DNA of 64,000 nucleotides from VFZS01 sp964353255 (lineage in GTDB: Bacteria; Acidobacteriota; Terriglobia; Bryobacterales; Bryobacteraceae): assembly GCA_964353255.1 (NCBI GenBank), contig CAYGVJ010000001.1, forward strand, positions 1 to 64,000. The letters are read 5' to 3'. The notes beneath the pieces were generated by a model. That model did not search any database and had not been told where the DNA came from. It worked only from the letters and a program-made list of their open reading frames with translations. Within the stretch, counting starts at the first letter, position 1; each line of letters starts with the position of its first letter. Made by a program: the position numbers and the translations under genes. Of this stretch, positions 48,605-57,437 are shown piece by piece.

Positions 48605-49208
48605 CGTACCTCCTGGCGATAATCACCCCAAAGACCACGTGCAGGCCGCCGAAGGCCAGGGCCATCAGCCAGTTTCCCCAGGCTGCGGGGGCCAATAAGG
48701 CCGCGGCGCCCAGCAGCATGAAACACATTCCCATCACCGGAACGATGCGGATGGAAAAGGCGCCGCCCGTCACGATGCCGGTGCCGTACAGCAGCAGCAA
48801 TGTCCCGGGAAGCAGGGCGTCGCTGCCCGCGCTGTAAAGGCCGGCGGTCAGCAGGGCTCCCACCAGCATGGGCGGCGAGAAACTGAGGGCGAAGCGCTTT
48901 CCGGGCATCGAGAACAGCGGGGCCTTCGAGGCCCGGGCCTTTCGCACCGTGGCTCCTCCGGCGATCAGGAAGGCCAGCAGGGCTTCCCCGAGCCAGACGG
49001 CCAGCCAGACCAGGCGGGTCCGCCCGTTCGCCAGGCAGGCCGCTCCCAGCGCGGTGATCCCTACCGCCGCCAGGCCCCACCCGGAAATGGCCGTGAAAGC
49101 TGTGGCGCGCTCCATGGTGTCACGGATGAACTGGAGGTTGTCCAGGGCGTGGGAATGCAGCGGGGTGGGCTCGCGTCTGGGGAAGCGGAGGGGCCGAACC
49201 ATGCCCAT
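48597..49208 (-). CDS. Small integral membrane protein paired with an HTH_34 regulator
   Basis: A 203-residue protein of unknown function with five or six hydrophobic segments (AISGWGLAAVGITALGAACL, RLVWLAVWLGEALLAFLIAGG, LSFSPPMLVGALLTAGLY, LLPGTLLLLYGTGIVTGG, VMGMCFMLLGAAALLAP, LMALAFGGLHVVFGVII). The start is ATG 49208, or 49202, with weak ribosome sites. It precedes and overlaps the regulator gene. Confidence 0.75.
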   Translation of the reverse strand: MGMVRPLRFPRREPTPLHSHALDNLQFIRDTMERATAFTAISGWGLAAVGITALGAACLANGRTRLVWLAVWLGEALLAFLIAGGATVRKARASKAPLFSMPGKRFALSFSPPMLVGALLTAGLYSAGSDALLPGTLLLLYGTGIVTGGAFSIRIVPVMGMCFMLLGAAALLAPAAWGNWLMALAFGGLHVVFGVIIARRYGG

Positions 49209-49280
49209 GGGACCAGGATAGCGGCGTGGCGCGGTCTTGTCAAGTACTTTGTGATGCAAAGTAGGAACCCTTCTCCCCGC

Positions 49281-49973
49281 TCACAGCCAGTACTGCCAGG
49301 CCCCGGCCAGCAGCACGTACGCCGCCAGGCAGCCGTTGGTCACCGCGTGAGCCAGGATGCAGTCGGCCAGGTTTCGCGTGCGCACCACCCACCAGTTATA
49401 GGCCACCCCGGCCGCCAGGCCCACGTCCCAGTAGGGGCCATGCTCGGAGGCGAACAGCGCGGCGGAGATCCAGAAAGCGCTTCTGGCGTAGGCGCCCAGG
49501 GGAACGGCGGCGAACTCCCGCGAGATCAGCCAGCGCATCAGCCAGCCTCGCCAGAACAATTCCTCGGCCACCGGGACCACCAGCGCTGAGCCTGCCACCC
49601 GAAAGACCAGGAAGAGCGGGTCGGCGCGGGACTCCGGGGGCAGGGCGCTAAGGGCCCCGCCGACAAGCGGGTTGTTGAAGAGCCAGGACTGCCGGTAGGC
49701 GGGCCACAGCAACTCGGGGAGGATCCAGATCACGAACACGGCCGCGCCGACCAGGATGCTGAAGCCGGGGCGCCTGGGGCGCCAGGGAATCAGGCGGCGG
49801 GAGAACGCCAGCAGCAGCAGGGCCGCGGCCAGCACCCGCGCCGGATAGGCGGCCCGCGGATCTAGTCCCAGGTATTGGCTTGCCGCGATCAGCCCCAGCC
49901 AGGCGGCAAAGGGCGCGATGAAGCGCCAAGCCGCCGGCCCCGCTCGATTCCCGGCTGCGCTCCGGTCGGCCAA
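49281..49973 (-). CDS. CPBP/CAAX-type intramembrane protease (exosortase-associated type)
   Basis: A 230-residue membrane protein with the CPBP (Abi/CAAX) motifs: EELFWRGWLMRWL (EExxxR-type), FASEHGPYWDVGLAAGVAYNWW (second motif with His), and HAVTN near the C-terminus. The order resembles the CAAX prenyl protease-related proteins found with exosortase systems (TIGR03008, from memory), but no exosortase gene is visible here. The start is TTG 49973 after GGAGA. It lies 18 bases after the TPR lipoprotein gene, probably one operon. Confidence 0.85.
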   Translation of the reverse strand: MADRSAAGNRAGPAAWRFIAPFAAWLGLIAASQYLGLDPRAAYPARVLAAALLLLAFSRRLIPWRPRRPGFSILVGAAVFVIWILPELLWPAYRQSWLFNNPLVGGALSALPPESRADPLFLVFRVAGSALVVPVAEELFWRGWLMRWLISREFAAVPLGAYARSAFWISAALFASEHGPYWDVGLAAGVAYNWWVVRTRNLADCILAHAVTNGCLAAYVLLAGAWQYWL

Positions 49974-49991
49974 AGTCTCTCCGCCGCTCCG

Positions 49992-52307
49992 TCAGCTCAG
50001 CCGGGCCAGGAATTCTTTGATCTGGGCGGCTTCTTCCGGGGAGGGTTTGCTCTGCAAAGCGGACTGAGCCTCCTTGCGGGCCTGGGGCTTGTCCCCCTTC
50101 TGGAAGAGGGCCATGGCGAGGTGAAAGCGGTAGGTGGAATTGCGTGGCTGCTTGGTCACCAAGTCGCGGAAGATCTCGATGGCGTTGTCGCTCAAGTTCT
50201 TCTTGATGTAGATCCAACCCAAGGTGTCGGCCACGTTGAGATCCTGGGGCAGCTTCTGCTTGGCCCGCTGCGCCATGCCCAGCGCCCGGTCCAGATCGCC
50301 GCCGGTTTCGGCGATCATGTAGGCCAAGTTGTTGAGAGCGATAGGGTTATCGGGCTGGAGTTTCAGAATCTGCTCGTAGATGCCCCGGGCCTCGGTCTTC
50401 TTGCCGAGGCTGTCCAGAGATACGGCCAAGGGCACATAGGGCGTCGGATCGTTCGGGCTGAGCTCCTTGCCCTTTCGGAAGTACGTCACGGCCGAGGCGA
50501 CATCTCCTTTGCGCCGGTAGGTTTCGCCGATGCTGATGAGCAGTTGAGTGGACTTGGGGTTGCTCTCCAGAAGCTTCTGGTAGTGGGCGACGGCAGCGTC
50601 ATACTGGCCGGTGCGAACTTGCAGGTTGGCTACTCCTATCCGGAGGTCCACCCGCTCGGGGTGCTTCGCCAGCTCGGCACTCAGGAGTTCGATACCTTTG
50701 TCGAACTGGCTCTGGAGCGCGTAGACTTCCGACAGCGCCATCACGGCGCGCAAATCGCCGGGGCGACTCCGATACAGCTTGCCCAGGACCTCCTCAGCCT
50801 CCTTATACCGCCGCTCGTTCAAGTCCAAGATGGCCAGATGAAGCACCGCTTCGGCGGAGCCGGGATCCTGTTTGAGGGCCTCCATGATCTGCTCACGAGC
50901 CCGCCCGAAGTCCCGCGTACCGATATGAGCCTGGGCCCGGATGAGCCGGGCCCCGGTGTTGCGCGGGTCGAGTTCCAGAATCTCCTGGGTGGTTTGCAGC
51001 GCCGCGCCGAAGTCGGGTCGGGACAAACTGATCCGCGCCAGGGCCAGCTTGGCCGGAATGAAGCTGGGGTTGATCTTGACGGCCTCCTGGAGTTGGGTCT
51101 GGGCCTGGATGAAATCCCCCTTGGCCGCCAGCGCGCGCGCCAGATTGAAGCGCAGTACGGCGTTTCTGGGCAAGCGGCTGACCAGGGCTTGCAGCTCGGT
51201 GATAGCCGTCCGGACTTGATCCGGGTGCGCGGTGTCGATCAAGAGGCCGGCGCGCATGGCTTTAGCGTTGTCGTCGCGCGGGTCGTTCTTGAGGATCTCC
51301 TCGAGCGCCTGCATGGCTTCCCCGCGCCTATCCTGCGCCACGAGCGTTTCGGCGATTCTCAGCCGCAGGGCCGGGGCCTGCTTGGAATCGGCTTGAATGC
51401 CTTTCTGGTAGTAGCGCGTGGCGGCGTCGAACTCCCGCAAACGCCTGTAGAAGTCTCCCACCAGCGCGTAGGCGGTCGGAAAATCCTGGGGCCGGGCAAT
51501 CATCTTTTCCAAAGCCGCCTGCATCTCCGTCCGGCGCTGTGTCCCGGCGTAGAAGGTGGCCAACTCCAGCAGGGCGAGCGCGTTCTTAGGGTTGTTGGCC
51601 GCCTTGGCGTTCAGGATGTTCCCGGCCTCCTCCAGACGGTTCGTCCGCATGTAATGCCTGAACAGCAGATCGTAGACCGGAGTGAAGGTCTTTTCCTTCT
51701 GGATCAGGGCCAGTCCCAGCTTCTCGGCTTCCGCGCCCTGCCCCTCCAGTAGCATCGCCTGGGCCAAGGCCACCGTAACGCCGGGTTCGAAGGGCCGAAT
51801 CTGCTGGGCGCGACCGAGGACCTCGATGGCCTCCTTGTACTTGTTATCGGCCCGCAACAACAGGTAACCTCTCAGCCGCAGGCCGTCGATCGATTTGGGA
51901 TCCTGTTCCAGCAGCGAGTTGGCCAGGCTGTCGATTTCCTGCCGCAGATTCGTGGGTTTCCGAGGGTCGCCGAGGTAGGCCAGCAGTAGGATGTCGGCCA
52001 GCTTCGCCTGGGCGTCGGTGTTGCCCTTCTGGAGTTCGACGGCGCGCCGCAAAGCCCGGATGGCGTCCAGCATATAGCTGCGGCCCATCCTCAGCTCAGC
52101 CAGGCCCAGGCGATAGTACGCCTCCCCGAAGCGCCGGTCTTTGCCCAGGGCGTTCCGGTACATGATGACGGCTTCCTTGTACCGACCCTTCTGGAAATAC
52201 CGGTTTCCGCTCTCCAAGTACTTCTGCTTGGCCACGTTGGGATCGCGGCTGCAAGACCAGCCGCCCACCAGCAGAAGCGCCACCAAGCCCAAAGCGCGTA
52301 GTCGCAT
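49992..52307 (-). CDS. Large TPR-repeat lipoprotein, PrsT-like
   Basis: A 771-residue protein with a lipoprotein signal (LVALLLVGGWSC, Cys19) followed by about 18 TPR units from GNRYFQKGRYKEAVIMYRNALGKD to the end (STYRFHLAMALFQKGDKPQARKEAQSAL). This size and layout resemble PrsT, the TPR lipoprotein of exosortase/PEP-CTERM export loci, and the following gene is a CAAX-type protease of a kind linked to such loci. A general scaffold role in polysaccharide or protein export is likely. ATG 52307 follows GAGGA. Confidence 0.85.
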   Translation of the reverse strand: MRLRALGLVALLLVGGWSCSRDPNVAKQKYLESGNRYFQKGRYKEAVIMYRNALGKDRRFGEAYYRLGLAELRMGRSYMLDAIRALRRAVELQKGNTDAQAKLADILLLAYLGDPRKPTNLRQEIDSLANSLLEQDPKSIDGLRLRGYLLLRADNKYKEAIEVLGRAQQIRPFEPGVTVALAQAMLLEGQGAEAEKLGLALIQKEKTFTPVYDLLFRHYMRTNRLEEAGNILNAKAANNPKNALALLELATFYAGTQRRTEMQAALEKMIARPQDFPTAYALVGDFYRRLREFDAATRYYQKGIQADSKQAPALRLRIAETLVAQDRRGEAMQALEEILKNDPRDDNAKAMRAGLLIDTAHPDQVRTAITELQALVSRLPRNAVLRFNLARALAAKGDFIQAQTQLQEAVKINPSFIPAKLALARISLSRPDFGAALQTTQEILELDPRNTGARLIRAQAHIGTRDFGRAREQIMEALKQDPGSAEAVLHLAILDLNERRYKEAEEVLGKLYRSRPGDLRAVMALSEVYALQSQFDKGIELLSAELAKHPERVDLRIGVANLQVRTGQYDAAVAHYQKLLESNPKSTQLLISIGETYRRKGDVASAVTYFRKGKELSPNDPTPYVPLAVSLDSLGKKTEARGIYEQILKLQPDNPIALNNLAYMIAETGGDLDRALGMAQRAKQKLPQDLNVADTLGWIYIKKNLSDNAIEIFRDLVTKQPRNSTYRFHLAMALFQKGDKPQARKEAQSALQSKPSPEEAAQIKEFLARLS

Positions 52308-52397
52308 GGATGTCCTCGTGCTTAGTCCATCATAGAATGACAGATCCGTCGGCGCAAGAAAGCCACACCGCCAAATTGAGGCGCGGCCGGGCCGGGC

Positions 52398-55300
52398 TCA
52401 GCGCACCGCCACGCGCGGGACCACCGGCCCGCTCGGAGGACTATCCACGCCGCCGATGCGAACGGTCACCGGCAGGTCGTCCCCACGCATGTGATCTCCG
52501 GGCACGTAGATGTTGATCTGGTTCACGCCTATCTGGCCGGGGGCCAAGCCGCTCCATTCGACGATCATCTCCGCCTGCTTGTAGTCTGATCGGCCGAAAA
52601 ACACCTGAACCTTATCCGTGACTGCCAGGGGGGAGCTGGGCGCGGGCATGCCGGCGGTCACCCTGCCGCCCTTGGTCGCCCCCAGGCCGGTGCCGTAGAT
52701 CACCAACTGCTCGTCGCGCTCGGCGGGCTCCTGCGGGGTCACGGGGCGGCCGTCGGCGTGATAGATGGCGGCCTGCCCGCTCGGAGGATCGACGAAGACC
52801 GCCGGCGCGTACTTCGAGACGGTCAGCGCGTAAGACGGGGAGACGGTTTTCTGCCGGTAGGAGCGCACCAGCACGGTGTAGCGGCCGGGGGCGAACTCCG
52901 GGGGTACCTGGGCGTTGATCTGCTGCGGGGAAGTCATGACCAGCGGCAGCGGCCGGTTGTTGGCGGTGACGCACACCCCGCCCAGCAAAGAGGGCAGGGG
53001 GCTGCTGCGGGCGATCTCCTGGCTGCCCAGGTTGCGTCCGAAGGCGGAGACCAACTGGCCGGGCGCCACGCTGGTCTGGTAGCTGGCCGTGCTGACGAAG
53101 CCGCGGGGATTGATCTGGGGCTGGTCGGTCCGGGCCGGAGTGTCCAGCGGGACGACGCTCAAACCGCTGGTGGTGATCACATAGGCGGCCGAGCCGGAGG
53201 GATCCACGGCCATGGTTCGTCCGTTGATGCCAGTTTGCGCGGAGGTGGGGCCGGTGGTGGCGGCCAGAGGGCCTTCCACGGTCGCCGCCGTCTTCAGCGT
53301 CATCCCGGAGTTGACGTCCACGATCTCCACGCTGTAGCTGTCTGTGAGCAGGGCGTTAGCGGTGAGGCGCACCGGCTGCATCAGGCGGGCGAAAGTGGTA
53401 GCCCCCAGCGGCGCCAGCGCCGCCACCGGGCGGGCGTAGGTCTGCTGCTCGCCGCCGCGCCCGGCCGGGCCAGGGACGGTGGGCGCCGACCCGACCGGTG
53501 TCAGCGCCTGGTTCAGGATCAAGCCGTTGACCACGTAGTACTGGCCGCGCGGGCCGGCGGCCAAGGCTCCGTACAGCCCTTGCCTGGTGTTGACTGGCGA
53601 GACGCCCTGAGTCTGGTTGGTGAAGGCCTGGCGGCTCATCACAAAGTCGTCGTTGGTGGCATCGTACAGGTAGGCGTTGCCGTCGCCGGCCAGCAGCAGG
53701 ATGTACTCGCCGCCGGGGGTGGCTACCATGGTGCGCGCCGCCGGGATGGTGCGCGGCCGGCCGGCGGAATCGGCGCCGATGACGGCGCTAACCCCGCGCG
53801 GCACCACCGTCTTGCCGATCACCTGCCACAGGGTGCCGTTGTTCATAACCACTTGCAGGCCGCTCAAACCCGCGGCGATGACCTGCGGGGTGACTATCGC
53901 CGCGCTGGCGTTGAACGGGATGGGCGGGAAGAGCACTCTGCCGACGACTTCGCCCTTGTTCAGGTCCACGATGCTGATGAACTCCCCTCCCGTGTTGGCC
54001 ACATACAGGGTGTTGCCGTCCGGGGTCAGCGCCACCGAGCGCGGCAGTTGTCCCACCTTGATGGGGGCCAGGAAGCGCCGCGCGCGCATATCGAAGACTT
54101 CCACCCGGTTCAACCCCGAGTTGGCGATGTAGAGACGCTGGCGCGTGGTGTCACTGGCCAGGTCTACGAGGCCTTCCAGCAGGGCCGGCCCCACGGCCAC
54201 CGGGATCACGTCGGCGCTGGCCTCCGTGTTGCGGAAGTTCTGGTAAACATTCACCGTGGGCGGGATGTTGATGGCCTCCGGGGCCTGGATCAGGAAGGTA
54301 TGCGGCGGCGCCAGCGTACCCGGCGAGTTCGCCGCGGCTGCCGAGCTGAAGCTGAAGTTGAGGACCGGCCCATCGGGCGCCTGTTGGACGGTGACCCGCG
54401 GCGCCGTCTGCGTGAGGGCGGACTGCTGCTGGGTGGTGGCGGCGCCCCCGGGCACATTGACCGGCGTGCCGGTGGTGGGAGTCTGCGGCATGATGATGAT
54501 AATGGCGCCCCCAGGCGCGCCCCCGCCCGGCCCGCCGATTCCTCCCAGGCCCTGCGGTCCGGTTTGCGGCAACTGGACCAGCGAAGCGGTGGCGGTCATC
54601 CGGCCCGAGCCGAGATTGCGAACCTTCACTGACGCCGTCCGGCTGTCGCCCATCGCCCCGCATTGGTCGTTTTTCAGCAGCGCCACTTGCGTCTCGGGCA
54701 TGGCGATGGGGTATTGAAGGGCGGTGGCAATGGGAATGATCATGAGGCCGGACTCCGACAGGGCGTAAATAGCGCCGCCGTCGGAGGAGATCACACACTT
54801 GCCCACCAGGTTCTCCGGCAACTCCAGGCCGAACTGGATCAGCAGATTGTCGGGGTCGTTCACCAGCAACTGGCTGACGTTGGCGCGGGCCGGCGGATTC
54901 TCGGTCGGGGCGATGTTGAAGGCCGAATACAACCCCGAGCCGTCCGGCGAGAACACGCTGCCGCCCTGGTTCTGCTGGAGGTTGAAGTTGGCGGCCGCGG
55001 TGGACGGGAAGACGAACGGCGCGTTGGCGGAGTTCTGCTGCGCCAGCACGGCCAACGTCTCGGTGTCGAACAGAGTCAGGCCGGCCATGAACTTGGACCC
55101 GTCCGGAGAAACCGCGAGCACGGTGGAGATACTGCCCACCGTCCGGCTGCGCAGCACCGTCGCCGAGGCCACTTCGTAGACGAAGACCACGCGGTTACCG
55201 CCGCTGATGTTCAGGCCGATGATACGGTCGCCGCTGCGGCTGGCGATCAACTGGCTGCGGGAGGACAGGAAGGGCCTCCCCGAGGGCGGGGGCAGTTGCG

Positions 55301-55805
55301 GAGGCGTGGCCGCCGGGGGCGCCAACACCACGTTGGCGATGCTGTTCGTGAAGATGGCGGTGGGGTCATAGAGCAGCAGGGTGTTGGCCGAGTTGTTCGT
55401 GCCGGTGCCGATGGTGGTGATCAGCACGCGCTCGTCTTTGCCCACCGCCACCCCTTCGGGCTTGGCCGGCAGGCTGACGCTCTTGATAGACGCCATCTGG
55501 TCCAAGTCGATAGTGTCCAGAGCCGAGCCGTCGTAAGCGGTGACGTAGAGGTACTGCCCGTTGCGGGACATCGCCGCCGCCACCGGGAGCCGGCTGGTGC
55601 GTATGGGGCTCAGCAGGCGGCGTTGCGCGATCGAGTACACCTCGACCTGGCTTAGCGCGCTGTTGACCAGGTAAAGGCGCCTGCGGGCCTCGTCCAGAAC
55701 GATATCGGCAGCCCCGCCGACCAGCGGGACGACGGTCCCGAAGGTGGCTGCCCAACTGCTTGATAAGAAGAGACTGGCCAGCGCCAGCCAGCGAAATCGG
55801 CTCAT
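52398..55805 (-). CDS. Large secreted beta-propeller protein with C-terminal TIGR03437-type domain (second paralogue)
   Basis: A 1135-residue exported protein: leader (LALASLFLSSSWA), then propeller repeats (IVLDEARRRLYLVNSALSQVEVYSI, AAAMSRNGQYLYVTAYDGSALDTIDL, and later RQRLYIANSGLNRVEVFDM, SVALTPDGNTLYVANTGGEF). A low-complexity Gly/Thr/Gln linker near residues 430-490 separates two propeller-like halves. The last 230 residues form the TIGR03437-type domain (SVAPGQLVSAFGRNLGSQ, VTANNRPLPLVMTSPQQINAQVP, QLVIYGTGLGAT, IGVNQINIYVPGD). It resembles 12045-15182 in both ends. ATG 55805 has a weak ribosome site. Confidence 0.85.
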   Translation of the reverse strand: MSRFRWLALASLFLSSSWAATFGTVVPLVGGAADIVLDEARRRLYLVNSALSQVEVYSIAQRRLLSPIRTSRLPVAAAMSRNGQYLYVTAYDGSALDTIDLDQMASIKSVSLPAKPEGVAVGKDERVLITTIGTGTNNSANTLLLYDPTAIFTNSIANVVLAPPAATPPQLPPPSGRPFLSSRSQLIASRSGDRIIGLNISGGNRVVFVYEVASATVLRSRTVGSISTVLAVSPDGSKFMAGLTLFDTETLAVLAQQNSANAPFVFPSTAAANFNLQQNQGGSVFSPDGSGLYSAFNIAPTENPPARANVSQLLVNDPDNLLIQFGLELPENLVGKCVISSDGGAIYALSESGLMIIPIATALQYPIAMPETQVALLKNDQCGAMGDSRTASVKVRNLGSGRMTATASLVQLPQTGPQGLGGIGGPGGGAPGGAIIIIMPQTPTTGTPVNVPGGAATTQQQSALTQTAPRVTVQQAPDGPVLNFSFSSAAAANSPGTLAPPHTFLIQAPEAINIPPTVNVYQNFRNTEASADVIPVAVGPALLEGLVDLASDTTRQRLYIANSGLNRVEVFDMRARRFLAPIKVGQLPRSVALTPDGNTLYVANTGGEFISIVDLNKGEVVGRVLFPPIPFNASAAIVTPQVIAAGLSGLQVVMNNGTLWQVIGKTVVPRGVSAVIGADSAGRPRTIPAARTMVATPGGEYILLLAGDGNAYLYDATNDDFVMSRQAFTNQTQGVSPVNTRQGLYGALAAGPRGQYYVVNGLILNQALTPVGSAPTVPGPAGRGGEQQTYARPVAALAPLGATTFARLMQPVRLTANALLTDSYSVEIVDVNSGMTLKTAATVEGPLAATTGPTSAQTGINGRTMAVDPSGSAAYVITTSGLSVVPLDTPARTDQPQINPRGFVSTASYQTSVAPGQLVSAFGRNLGSQEIARSSPLPSLLGGVCVTANNRPLPLVMTSPQQINAQVPPEFAPGRYTVLVRSYRQKTVSPSYALTVSKYAPAVFVDPPSGQAAIYHADGRPVTPQEPAERDEQLVIYGTGLGATKGGRVTAGMPAPSSPLAVTDKVQVFFGRSDYKQAEMIVEWSGLAPGQIGVNQINIYVPGDHMRGDDLPVTVRIGGVDSPPSGPVVPRVAVR

Positions 55806-55896
55806 CCCTACACTGCTGCCCACCTCAGTACAACCCCCTGTCGTCGGCAAAGTTGTGGGCGCCGCGTGGGACATGCTTCAGCTTGTCCAGTGTGGC

Positions 55897-57387
55897 TCAC
55901 TGAGAGCTCTGCCCTCGGCAGCGGGCTACCGCTGCTCGCCAGCCCTTGAACAGTTCCTCCCGGCGCCCGGCATCCAGTTGCGGCTCGAAGACCCGCTCCA
56001 CCTGCCAGAAGCCCTCCACCTCCTCAACGCTTTTCCAGAAGCCGGTCGCCAGGCCGGCCAGGTAGGCGGCGCCCAAGGCGGTCGTCTCGATGTCGGCGGG
56101 GCGGACGATGGGACAGCCCAGCATGTCGGCCTGAAACTGCATCAGGAAGTTGTTGCCGGCGGCGCCCCCATCCACACGCAGTTCCCTGAGCTTCTGGCCC
56201 GCATCCGCCTCCATGGCCTGAACGAGTTCCCGCGTTTGGTAGGCGATGCTCTCCAGGGCCGCCCTGACGATATGGGGGCGCCCGGTGGCGCGGGTCAGCC
56301 CGGTGATGATTCCCCGCGCGCCGGAGTCCCAGTGGGGCGCGCCCAGCCCGACGAACGCCGGGACGAAATAGACCCCGGCGGTGTCCGGCGTCGAGGCGGC
56401 CAGCGTCTCTGACTCGGCGGCGGTCCGGATCAGGCCAAGTTGGTCGCGGAGCCACTGAATCGCGGCGCCGGCTATGAATACGCTGCCCTCGATGGCGAAC
56501 TGGGCGCCGCGGTCGGTCGAAGCCGCCCGCGTGGCCAGCAGCCCGTGGTGCGAAACGGGAGCACGGCCGCCGGTGTGCATCAGAGCGAAGCAGCCGGTGC
56601 CGTAAGTGTTCTTCGAGAGGCCGGGCCGGAAACAGGCTTGGCCCACCAGCGCCGCTTGCTGATCGCCAGCCAGGCCGGCGATGGGCCACTCGGCGCCCAA
56701 GTGCTCCGCCCGGCAGGTTCCCACGACGGCGCTGGAAGGCTCAATCCGCGGCAACATCGCGCGCGGCACGTCAAAGATGCTCAGCAGGTCGTCGTCCCAG
56801 TCGCCGGTTTCCAGGTTCATGAGCATGGTTCGGGAGGCGTTGGAGGGGTCGGTCACGTGGACCGCCCCGCCGGTCAGGTTCCAGGCCAGCCAGGTGTCCA
56901 CCGTGCCGAACAGGAGTTGGCCGTCGCGGGCCTTGGCGGGCGCCTCGGGCACGTGATCCAGGATCCAGCGCAGCTTGCTGGCCGAGAAGTAGGCGTCGAT
57001 TACCAGTCCCGTCTTGGCGGTGACGAGACGGGCGTGGCTGGAGTTTGCCAGCTCCCGGCACCAGTCAGCGGTTCGGCGGCACTGCCAAACGATGGCCGGC
57101 CCGACAGGTTCCCCGGTGGCGCGGTCCCAGACGATGGTGGTCTCGCGCTGGTTGGTGATCCCCACCGCGCCCACCGAGCCGGGCGCCGCGCCGGTGCGCT
57201 CCAGCAGCCGCCGGGCGGCGGTTAACTGCGCGGTCCAGATCTGCCGGGGGTCCTGCTCGACCCAGCCGGGCTCGGGGAAGCGGCAATCGACGGGGCTCGA
57301 TTCCATGCCCACGCGCCGGCCTTGTTCGTCGTAAAGCGCCGCCCGCGCGCTGGTAGTTCCTTCGTCCAGAGACAATATGAATTGCAC
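55897..57387 (-). CDS. glpK: Glycerol kinase
   Basis: ATP-dependent kinase producing glycerol-3-phosphate. The 496-residue FGGY-family protein has FILSLDEGTTSARAALYD at the start, GITNQRETTIVWDRATGEP, GTVDTWLAWNLTG, AGLAGDQQAALVGQACF, KNTYGTGCFALMHTG and the second FGGY motif GGAAGNNFLMQFQADMLGCPI. GTG 57387 gives the family-like N-terminus; an ATG at 57423 would add 12 residues without a ribosome site. No glpF or glpD neighbours are seen. It is divergent from the M36 protease gene with a 50-bp gap. Confidence 0.95.
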   Translation of the reverse strand: MQFILSLDEGTTSARAALYDEQGRRVGMESSPVDCRFPEPGWVEQDPRQIWTAQLTAARRLLERTGAAPGSVGAVGITNQRETTIVWDRATGEPVGPAIVWQCRRTADWCRELANSSHARLVTAKTGLVIDAYFSASKLRWILDHVPEAPAKARDGQLLFGTVDTWLAWNLTGGAVHVTDPSNASRTMLMNLETGDWDDDLLSIFDVPRAMLPRIEPSSAVVGTCRAEHLGAEWPIAGLAGDQQAALVGQACFRPGLSKNTYGTGCFALMHTGGRAPVSHHGLLATRAASTDRGAQFAIEGSVFIAGAAIQWLRDQLGLIRTAAESETLAASTPDTAGVYFVPAFVGLGAPHWDSGARGIITGLTRATGRPHIVRAALESIAYQTRELVQAMEADAGQKLRELRVDGGAAGNNFLMQFQADMLGCPIVRPADIETTALGAAYLAGLATGFWKSVEEVEGFWQVERVFEPQLDAGRREELFKGWRAAVARCRGQSSQ

Positions 57388-57437
57388 TTCCGCATTATAC
57401 GTGCAGTCCGCCCGCGCGGTCATGTTCTAATGTGTTC

